Source: Candidatus Poseidoniaceae archaeon (GTDB lineage Archaea; Thermoplasmatota; Poseidoniia; Poseidoniales; Poseidoniaceae). Taken from it: 33,911 bases of DNA. How positions within the stretch are numbered: position 1 is the stretch's first letter; the number at the start of each line of letters is the position of its first letter. Where the stretch lies: assembly GCA_028821785.1 (NCBI GenBank), contig JAPKFC010000015.1, forward strand, positions 1-33,911, written 5' to 3'. The notes beneath the pieces are model-generated. The model made no database searches, was not told the DNA's origin, and saw only the letters and a program-made list of their open reading frames with translations. Below are positions 9,002 to 16,812 of this stretch, in pieces. The translations under genes were made by a program, and so were the position numbers.

Positions 9002-9982
9002 ACTTCTTATTGAATCCCACATCTGTTGTAAACCTTGATTCAAAGATACCTTTGCCTTCCAGTCTATTTTGACATTATTGCTAATATCTGGAAGACGCCT
9101 TGCACTATCGCCATGATAGCCCTCACCCATTATCACCATCGGAAGTCCACCAAACCAGTTGTCATCTTCCGATACGATTGAAAATATCATCTTTTGTAAT
9201 TGAGCGATGCTAACTTCTTGCTGGCTACCAATATTGTATACATCGCCACTTTGCGCTTTGTCGCTTGCAGCTTTGATGAATCCTTCAGTGACATCATCAA
9301 TCCAAGTGAATGAACGTGTTTGGCTACCATCGCCATGCAAAGTAATTGCTTCATTTTCGAGAATCGATTGGAAGAATATCGCCACAACTTGGCCATACTC
9401 ATCGCCCAATAGTTTTGGCCCATAAGCATTGAACGGTCTAACGATTCTCGCATCTAAGCCGTCTCTAATCGCATGTTGTGTAGCAACTTCATCAAGATAT
9501 TTACTTGCCCCATAAGAATGCCTTTGATGCATGGCTGGATTTGAAAATACCATCGGATTACCATCACTAAGAGGTTGCTGTTTTGATTCTCCAAATGCTT
9601 CAGGAGAACTTGCCAATACATATCTTGCATTACATCTCTGGGCCGATTCTAAAGTCCTTAGAGTGCCCACGATATTATTTTCAATGACGTCTCTGGCTTT
9701 TTCATGAAACCATTTTGTCCCATTGATTGCTGCGAGATGAAAAATAATATCCAAACCGGAATGAATCGATTCACACTTTAGTAAATCTGATTCAAGACAG
9801 ACATCACCTTCTATGAAAGTGAAATTGGGATTGTCCAAATATGCTTGTAAATTAGTCAACTTACCCCTAAATAAATTATCAAGGACAATAACTAAGGCTC
9901 CTTTTTCTATTAGATTACCAACAAGATCGCAACCAAGGAATCCTGCCCCACCAGTGACGAGAACTTTCTTTCCTTCTAACAT
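8996..9982 (-). CDS. NAD-dependent sugar-nucleotide epimerase/dehydratase (extended SDR)
   Basis: VLVTGGAGFLGCDLV Rossmann motif, SYGASKYLDE (YxxxK), RPFNAYGP. GTG at 9991 is an alternative start; ATG at 9982 has an upstream GAGTGAT. Confidence 0.92.
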   Translation of the reverse strand: MLEGKKVLVTGGAGFLGCDLVGNLIEKGALVIVLDNLFRGKLTNLQAYLDNPNFTFIEGDVCLESDLLKCESIHSGLDIIFHLAAINGTKWFHEKARDVIENNIVGTLRTLESAQRCNARYVLASSPEAFGESKQQPLSDGNPMVFSNPAMHQRHSYGASKYLDEVATQHAIRDGLDARIVRPFNAYGPKLLGDEYGQVVAIFFQSILENEAITLHGDGSQTRSFTWIDDVTEGFIKAASDKAQSGDVYNIGSQQEVSIAQLQKMIFSIVSEDDNWFGGLPMVIMGEGYHGDSARRLPDISNNVKIDWKAKVSLNQGLQQMWDSIRSN

Positions 9983-9991
9983 GGAAATCAC

Positions 9992-11788
9992 TCATGCACG
10001 TTGTAATACTGAAAGAGTTACTACTCCATCAACTCGCTTCATTTCAATTTGGTCGCCATTATTTATTGCAATACATGGGTCTGTTTCAAAACCATGTCCA
10101 TATGGTAAATCAAGAAGTGAACAAGCTGGAAGTGTCAAAGGACATACATCTCTGTTGACGATCGCTTTAGGACCGACTCCTGTGTAAATTAATCCCATCA
10201 AAACGTATGGAGCAACGGTGGAGCCTGAACCTTTAGGATAAATCAGAATTGTATCTTTTACCGCTTTACCATCTAAGGGATGTCCTGTTTCTTCAATTAC
10301 TCCAGTATCTGCATTTACATAGCCCAAATAGGTGATTGCAACATCGGTTACTAAGGCTGTACCCGTTACTGTGAAATCTTCTTGCGATAATAATCCACTT
10401 CCTTTAATTTCTACTTCACCTTCTTGATGTGTCTTTGCTGATTGGTGTTGAGGTTGTGCTTTTGCTTGTAATTGAGGACGAGGCCCTGCACTTAACTGTG
10501 GGTCGATGGCATGCGCAACACATTGCTCAATAGGCATTACACTGGTTGGTAATTTGTTAAGTCCGCTAGTCAAGTAATGCTCAGCCTTCAACGAGTTTGT
10601 CAATAAATGATTGTAGTGTTGGCGATTATATGGCGTAACTTCTGGACAAGTATCTTGTAAAATTAAAGCCCCTGCTTCTTCCAGAATTGCGATGCTGCCA
10701 TCTGCTAAAGCCAATTGATAATTTTCTCCACTTGTAAAAACCCATAATCTTCTATCTGGAATCTTTCCTCCAAACTCTGCATGTGAACGCACTGCTGAAG
10801 CAGTGATTCGGATCTCTTCTAGGCTTGCTTGAGGACAGCCGATTACAACTAAGTCAACTTGACCTGTTGGTGCTAATTCGTCATAGCGTTGCTGTAAATC
10901 TTCTGCACTGAAGGTTAGTTGGCCTTGCCAACCATTGTCAGGTGCTTGCCATTGTCCATCTTCGTTACGGTTCAGCGGTGGGTCTTGCGAATGGCCCACT
11001 GCCCAAAGCATTGGAATCCCATAATTTGCTGCTGCTGCAGTCAATGCCTTCTTTCGGGCAAAACTCAGATGTTCAGGTAAACCGGTAATCAACGGCATTG
11101 GACCCCAAGGTAAATCCCATTCTGGTTTTACTTGCTTTCCAATCCAATCGCCAAGTACTGACCAGTCGGATAAAGTTTCCATTTGACAATCGATATCAAC
11201 GATGATATTGGGGATTCGGTTTTCTTCAAGATGTAATCCCCAGCGTGGAGCATAACCTGTTAATGCTGTTGCTAGTGCTGATAATCCAGATTCTCGATTT
11301 GTGATTAACGATGTCCAGGTATTGGAGAAACATACTGCATTTGATTCTGCCCAAGAAGCGATTCCTTCGGGGTTGGTAATTCCTCGATCATAAGGTGTGC
11401 AAGAGAGTGTTGCATCTATTCCCAATCTTTCATAAGCCACAACAATCTCAAATTGTTGTTCTAAGAAATCCGGCCATGCAATGTCCATTTCTTGCATTTT
11501 TTCTTTATCACAACCCGCTGAATTGAGGGTTGTAGGGATGGCGACAACACCGCTGCTATCTCCGCTTAAATCAGAAAGGAATCTGCGCAACCCATGTCCG
11601 CCAGTGATTACTGAAACTCCCGAAACGTGGGCATGTGCTGCTTTAACAAATCCATCAGCACCAGCAGTTGTAGCCAAGTCAACTACCAAACGTGCGGCCT
11701 TTTGTCTCGTTTCACCTTCCCCCCCATCCAATTGAGATTGGAGGCGTGGAGGTAGTTCCATACAACGAGGCAGTGATTGGATGCTCAT
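9992..11788 (-). CDS. Single-chain aconitase X: DUF521 large domain fused to C-terminal DUF126 small domain; candidate phosphomevalonate dehydratase or hydroxyproline-dehydratase-type enzyme
   Basis: DUF521-like N-terminal ~430 aa with candidate Fe-S cysteines (SCTPYDRG, VIGCPQAS, QDTCPEVTPYN). C-terminal swivel-like domain with IYPKGSGSTVAPYVL and GPKAIVNRDVCPLTLPACSLLDLPYGHGF. GGAGG Shine-Dalgarno before ATG at 11788. Confidence 0.82.
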   Translation of the reverse strand: MSIQSLPRCMELPPRLQSQLDGGEGETRQKAARLVVDLATTAGADGFVKAAHAHVSGVSVITGGHGLRRFLSDLSGDSSGVVAIPTTLNSAGCDKEKMQEMDIAWPDFLEQQFEIVVAYERLGIDATLSCTPYDRGITNPEGIASWAESNAVCFSNTWTSLITNRESGLSALATALTGYAPRWGLHLEENRIPNIIVDIDCQMETLSDWSVLGDWIGKQVKPEWDLPWGPMPLITGLPEHLSFARKKALTAAAANYGIPMLWAVGHSQDPPLNRNEDGQWQAPDNGWQGQLTFSAEDLQQRYDELAPTGQVDLVVIGCPQASLEEIRITASAVRSHAEFGGKIPDRRLWVFTSGENYQLALADGSIAILEEAGALILQDTCPEVTPYNRQHYNHLLTNSLKAEHYLTSGLNKLPTSVMPIEQCVAHAIDPQLSAGPRPQLQAKAQPQHQSAKTHQEGEVEIKGSGLLSQEDFTVTGTALVTDVAITYLGYVNADTGVIEETGHPLDGKAVKDTILIYPKGSGSTVAPYVLMGLIYTGVGPKAIVNRDVCPLTLPACSLLDLPYGHGFETDPCIAINNGDQIEMKRVDGVVTLSVLQRA

Positions 11789-11917
11789 CAATTAACCCCC
11801 TCCACTGATTGAGAAATATACTTTGAGAAATTATTTCTCTCGCACGCGCTAATTCGGTGAATATATATTGATTAAACACCGAAGGTTTTGATACCATTGA
11901 GGAATTCCCTCTTATTC
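11789..11917. promoter_or_regulatory. Divergent promoter region with TTGAGAAAT direct repeats, GAGAAAT-t-ATTTCTC palindrome and TATA-like boxes
   Basis: TTGAGAAAT at 11809-11817 and 11823-11831; perfect inverted repeat 11825-11839; plus-strand TATA-like atatatatt at about 11861-11869; minus-strand AGTATATTT between the direct repeats. Confidence 0.5.
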
Positions 11918-14170
11918 ATGTCACCAAATAGTAACACGGTTGAACATGCCCCTATTGCAGGAGAACCTGCACATGACCAAATAGCCAAAGATGTGCCACG
12001 GATTAGTGATGGAAACCGTAGCACAGAGGTACAAAGTCGTAACAGACAAAGTGTTGTTGAAAATGGCAGATATCAAGGTGTTGTGGCAAGAAACCGCCCG
12101 AGTAAGAAATCAAAAGTATTGATTGTAATTCAGGTATTATCAATTATTGTTGCACTAATATTGTCAAGTTATGCTCTTGTTCTTCTAAACGGTTTGCAAT
12201 TATCTCAAGGAAAAGATGGTCAAGATGCAATAGAAACTCTTGTTCTTTCTGAAGGACGTGAAGCTGATTCAATTTGTACGGAAGGTGGTTCTGATATTTT
12301 CATTGGCACTGATACTAATCAAAATGGTATTCTCGATGATGTGGAAATATCTTCGACTACAAAAATTTGCCATGGAAAAGAAGGTCTTTCAGGACCGCAA
12401 GGTGCTAATGGAGACTCAGGTGAACTCGGTAATAATGGCACATCTAGCCTAGTTAGAATGATTACAATTTATGTCGGAAATACAACTTGTCCTGAAGGTG
12501 GTATTGCGATCTATTCTGGAATAGATGAAAATCAAAATGATTACCTTGATGATGAAGAGTTTGCTACTGTTAGCGAACTTTGTGATGGCAAGATTGGCGG
12601 AGATGGAGATAATGGTGGAAACGGCGCTCCCGCTCTAGTAAAGAAGGAAATACCTCCTTCCAATATATGTCCAGTTGGATTTATTTTACGCTTCGGAATA
12701 GACGATGGCACTGGTAATTCAACCGCCTTTGATGGAAATCTCTCTGATGATGAGGTAGATGAGGAATTGAAAGTTTGTTCAACTCCACTCACTGCTGAAA
12801 GAATCTCAGACGCCGCACCGAATGTTAATGATGGAATCACTGCAAATTGTGATGCTATGAATTGGAATCAAAAATATTCTATCACCATTTTTGCAGCATA
12901 TAGCCCTCTTGACGGCTGCGAATTGTGGACTACTGAAGGAATAATGGATACTACAACTATGCTTCTCGATATAAATCCTCTAGGAGACTCACTACCAGGT
13001 AATGCATTGGGATTCACCAGTGTAGTAGGTGAACAAGGTGAATTTATTTTCTTTGACGCTGATGACGGAACTCATGGAAGAGAATTATGGGTAACTGATG
13101 GAACTACTATTGGTACTCATCTTGTACAGGATATATTTGTTCAAAATAGTATAGATGCGAACTCAGTATTGGTTCCATTCATGCAAGGCGTTGTATTTAC
13201 TACTACTTCCAATACAATACATTGGGCTAATTCAAGCGATATTGTTGAACTTTCACAAATTCCAACATTTGATAATGCAACTCAATCTATTTTGAGTTCA
13301 AGTTTATCAGCACTATCCGTAGATGCATTCTCAATACTTGATAGCGATGCTGATAATCTTTGGTTTATCGCTAAGGATTCAAATGGTGATCTTGAACCAT
13401 ATCAATTGTCGACAAGTGGACTACTAACAGCATATGATGTCAATCCAAATGGAAACTCATTAGCACAGTTTAGTGTTTCTACAGAACAAGGATTGGTAGT
13501 AGTTGCTACAGCAAACTCTGGAAGACAATTGGCATTACTAAGTTCTGGAAACGTCACTTGGTTGACCTCATTAATGGATACTACTACCGGCAATTGGCCA
13601 ACAAATGTCGGCACTGGTCTAGGCTTACATTTACTTTCTTCTAAGATAATTTTTGATGCACAAACAACTGGTGTAAATCCGACGCTTTGGTCTTATGATT
13701 TCAATAATGGAATGACTACTTCACTGTCAACTGAAATTGTGATACCTGGTGAAAGGACTGAAGCTGTAATCAATGGTGGAAAGATATTCTTTGACTGCGT
13801 GACCGCTGCATTTGGTAGCGAATTATGTAGCAGTGATGGCACAATTGACGGCACTATCGTTGCTACAGATTTGAGTAGTGGAGTTGTTGATTCTGATGTT
13901 AGGCATATCTCTATAATTGGAGATGATATTGTTTTTATCGCTTCGGCTGATGACATTGGATTTGCATTGTGGTCACTTGATTCTTCAGGAACTATTCAAT
14001 TACAATACGACCCATATCAAGGGAGTGGTAACAATTCAGATAGTGGCCAATATGGCAATATGATCGTTACCGATACTCAGGTTATATTCGTAGCATTAGA
14101 TGGGCAAAATGGTAACGAGTTATACGCATGGACACACTTGCAATTAACAGATGAATGGTTGATTTGGTGA
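11918..14170 (+). CDS. Membrane-anchored surface protein: N-terminal cytoplasmic region, TM, collagen-like/EF-hand-like modules, ELWVTDGT-type propeller
   Basis: TM VLIVIQVLSIIVALILSSYALVLL; repeats GKDGQDA / GKEGLSGPQGANGDSG / GKIGGDGDNGGNG; DTNQNGILDDVE and DENQNDYLDDEE; GCELWTTEG, GRELWVTDGTTIGTHLV, GSELCSSDGTIDGTIV. The track start (11888) is TTG; ATG at 11918 preferred. Confidence 0.75.
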   Translation: MSPNSNTVEHAPIAGEPAHDQIAKDVPRISDGNRSTEVQSRNRQSVVENGRYQGVVARNRPSKKSKVLIVIQVLSIIVALILSSYALVLLNGLQLSQGKDGQDAIETLVLSEGREADSICTEGGSDIFIGTDTNQNGILDDVEISSTTKICHGKEGLSGPQGANGDSGELGNNGTSSLVRMITIYVGNTTCPEGGIAIYSGIDENQNDYLDDEEFATVSELCDGKIGGDGDNGGNGAPALVKKEIPPSNICPVGFILRFGIDDGTGNSTAFDGNLSDDEVDEELKVCSTPLTAERISDAAPNVNDGITANCDAMNWNQKYSITIFAAYSPLDGCELWTTEGIMDTTTMLLDINPLGDSLPGNALGFTSVVGEQGEFIFFDADDGTHGRELWVTDGTTIGTHLVQDIFVQNSIDANSVLVPFMQGVVFTTTSNTIHWANSSDIVELSQIPTFDNATQSILSSSLSALSVDAFSILDSDADNLWFIAKDSNGDLEPYQLSTSGLLTAYDVNPNGNSLAQFSVSTEQGLVVVATANSGRQLALLSSGNVTWLTSLMDTTTGNWPTNVGTGLGLHLLSSKIIFDAQTTGVNPTLWSYDFNNGMTTSLSTEIVIPGERTEAVINGGKIFFDCVTAAFGSELCSSDGTIDGTIVATDLSSGVVDSDVRHISIIGDDIVFIASADDIGFALWSLDSSGTIQLQYDPYQGSGNNSDSGQYGNMIVTDTQVIFVALDGQNGNELYAWTHLQLTDEWLIW

Positions 14171-14182
14171 AGTCGAAACTTA

Positions 14183-15007
14183 CTACTTACGGTCTATGCA
14201 GTAAGGGCAGGACTCTCCTACAACATATTCAGGTGAGTTCTGCTCTTGTTCTGAGATTGGTTCTCTGCATGCAAAGCATTGAGCGAACCCTGTTTCTTCA
14301 AGTTGAGGGTTAACCGAAACTCTCTGATCAAAAACGAAACAATCGCCAACCCAATGCGCTCCTCCTACTTCCGCGAAGTATCCTAGGACTCCGCCCTTGA
14401 GTTGGTATACGTTTTTGAATCCTTGATTGAGCATTATCGCACTTGCCTTTTCGCAGCGAACTCCTCCTGTGCAGTACATTACGATTGGAATATCCTCCAA
14501 CGTTTCTAGCAATGCTTCCGCTGCTTGAGGAAATTGACGGAATGATTTGAGATTGAGATCAATGGCATTCTCAAAGGTACCAACGCGTAATTCGTAACCG
14601 TTCCTAGTATCGATTACTGCTACCTCTCGTCCCTCGTCTAACCATTTCTTGAATTCAGTTGGCGTAATATCCTCACCGGTGAAACGAGCAGGTTGTATCT
14701 CGTCCATTCCCACCGAAATAATTTCCTTCTTAAGTCGTACATTCATACGATTAAAAGGCTGATAATCAGTAAATGATCGCTTTAGAGTGATGCCAACGAA
14801 TCTCTCATCTTTTTCCAATTCACTGATGAATTTACTAACATTTGGTTCACTCGCTGCTAGGAAGAAATTTATTCCTTCTGTTGAAAGTAATATTGTTCCT
14901 TTCAATTCAAGCTTTGCGCACAACTCCTGTAGCGGTTTACGCAACTCATCGCGGTCAGGTAAATCAACAAAGCGATAACCTGCTATGTTGACAATCTCTT
15001 CGCCCAT
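14183..15007 (-). CDS. trhO: Rhodanese-family tRNA uridine-5-hydroxylase, TrhO (YceA) type
   Basis: N-terminal acylphosphatase-like domain (KGTILLSTEGINFFLAA), rhodanese domain with catalytic loop MYCTGGVRCEKASA, C-terminal zinc-binding-like CFACREP...CPYC. Confidence 0.9.
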   Translation of the reverse strand: MGEEIVNIAGYRFVDLPDRDELRKPLQELCAKLELKGTILLSTEGINFFLAASEPNVSKFISELEKDERFVGITLKRSFTDYQPFNRMNVRLKKEIISVGMDEIQPARFTGEDITPTEFKKWLDEGREVAVIDTRNGYELRVGTFENAIDLNLKSFRQFPQAAEALLETLEDIPIVMYCTGGVRCEKASAIMLNQGFKNVYQLKGGVLGYFAEVGGAHWVGDCFVFDQRVSVNPQLEETGFAQCFACREPISEQEQNSPEYVVGESCPYCIDRK

Positions 15008-15032
15008 AAGTTGGGCTGAAATCTATTGTTCT

Positions 15033-16799
15033 TCAACTTCTCCATGAGTGTTTTGAGGCCAGAGGATGTCTCCAGCCTTGACCGAATGCACGTTTTGAAA
15101 CTCTTGGTGCTGGCGACATTTGCCATCTCTTGTGCTCATTTTTCTCTAAGCGATTTAGTACTTCTATTACCGTTTTTATTTCAAAACCTAATTGTGCAAT
15201 TGAGCGACTATCCAAGCCATCTTCTATGTGTGCCTCTAGTATTCCATCCAGTATTGGATATGCAGGTAGTGAATCTTCATCTTTTTGATTTGGCGCTAAT
15301 TCTGCACTAGGTGGTTTGGTTAGAGTTGATTCATTAACAGGGGCTTCTTTTCCAGCCTCTAAAGCTCGAGAGTTAAATAACTCAGCCAGTGCATAGACCT
15401 CCATTTTGTAAAGATCTCCTAGTGGAGTATAGCCACCCGCCATATCACCATAGAGAGTGCAGTATCCTTGTGCTAGTTCGGATTTATTACCTGTTGCAAT
15501 AGCCATACTGCCCTGGGCATTTGCATGGCCCATGATAATTATAGCGCGTAATCTCGCCTGCAAGTTTTCGCTTGCAACTGGATTGCCAGCAACCAAAATA
15601 TCACCTATGCTACTTTCAACTGCCTTGTGTAGTTCATCGATTTCACGAATTGAGAAGTTTAGACCTAATGCTTTCGCCGTATAATGTGCATCATCAATGG
15701 AATGTTGGCTGGAATGACGGCTCGGCATTGCGATTGCAGTAACATTCTCTGGCCCTACCGCTGCTGCTGCAACACATGCTGCTACAGCAGAATCAATACC
15801 ACCGGATAATCCCAGCACCACTGAAGTAATACCAGACTTCCTACAATAATCGGACAAACCAGTGACTACTGCATCGGCTAATTCTTCAACTAAATGCTTA
15901 GCATCATCATGCCCATCATCATCACTTGAAAGATGTTTTATTTTATCACTACCAATATTGATTGAATCTTCCGAATCAGAAGCAATCCAATGGCAATTTT
16001 GTGGACTATCAAGATCGACTACAAGCACTCCTTCTTGCCAAGCAGGAGCGATTACTACTTGCCCGTCTGGCCATGCTATCAAAGAGCATCCATCAAATAA
16101 TAAATCATCATTTGCTCCTACTTGATTTGCTAACAGGAATGGATGACCGAGTATCTTTGCTGCTGTACGACTTACGTGAACTCTAGTACTGACTTTATCT
16201 GAATGGAATGGTGATGCACTGAGATTGACTGTTGCAGAAAGTTCTACTCCTTGCCGTCCCCATTCAGCGAGATGTTCAATTGGGTCTGCTGCATATGCTG
16301 AAGGAGTTTGTCCTGCTGCTTGCCACGCGTCTTCACAAACTGTAACACCGAAATCCATTCCACCGATTGTTCGTGCAATACCTGAACGGGTATCTGCTTT
16401 GAAATAACGAGCCTCATCAAATACATCGTAAGTTGGTAATAATTGTTTTTTTGCAATCACTCTACTGCTACCTTCGGCTCTTGTTTTACCGCCATCCGGC
16501 CCTGCTAAAACAACACCATTGAATGGCAATTGTCTATCGTTTTCTGCAGCGATTGGAGTGCCGACTAGAACCGGTAAATCAACATCGAGTTCACTAGCAA
16601 TTTTTTGTGATTTGTTGATGAAATCAGTTTGTAATAATAAATCTCGCGGTGGATAGCCACAAATTGCTAATTCTGTAGTAATAGCGACGCTGGCTCCATT
16701 CATTTTTGCTTGAGATACTAATCCTTCTATGCGCTTAGAATTACCTTCTAAATCTCCAACAGTTGGATCAAGTTGTAGTAATCCGACAAGATTGCTCAA
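15033..16799 (-). CDS. nadE: Glutamine-dependent NAD+ synthetase (nitrilase-type glutaminase + NAD synthase)
   Basis: N-terminal nitrilase-like domain (TTELAICGYPPRDLL; TVCEDAWQ) plus SGGIDSAVAACVAAAAVG P-loop and GNKSELAQGYCTLYGDMAGGYTPLGDLYK. TTG start with GAGAGGTGAT Shine-Dalgarno. Confidence 0.95.
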   Translation of the reverse strand: MSNLVGLLQLDPTVGDLEGNSKRIEGLVSQAKMNGASVAITTELAICGYPPRDLLLQTDFINKSQKIASELDVDLPVLVGTPIAAENDRQLPFNGVVLAGPDGGKTRAEGSSRVIAKKQLLPTYDVFDEARYFKADTRSGIARTIGGMDFGVTVCEDAWQAAGQTPSAYAADPIEHLAEWGRQGVELSATVNLSASPFHSDKVSTRVHVSRTAAKILGHPFLLANQVGANDDLLFDGCSLIAWPDGQVVIAPAWQEGVLVVDLDSPQNCHWIASDSEDSINIGSDKIKHLSSDDDGHDDAKHLVEELADAVVTGLSDYCRKSGITSVVLGLSGGIDSAVAACVAAAAVGPENVTAIAMPSRHSSQHSIDDAHYTAKALGLNFSIREIDELHKAVESSIGDILVAGNPVASENLQARLRAIIIMGHANAQGSMAIATGNKSELAQGYCTLYGDMAGGYTPLGDLYKMEVYALAELFNSRALEAGKEAPVNESTLTKPPSAELAPNQKDEDSLPAYPILDGILEAHIEDGLDSRSIAQLGFEIKTVIEVLNRLEKNEHKRWQMSPAPRVSKRAFGQGWRHPLASKHSWRS

Positions 16800-16812
16800 A
16801 GTAAATCACCTC

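Noticed and set aside
14168-14190. Possible hairpin AAGT-cgaa-ACTT between convergent genes at 14170/14183
   Set aside because: Only a 4-bp stem; too weak to claim as a terminator.
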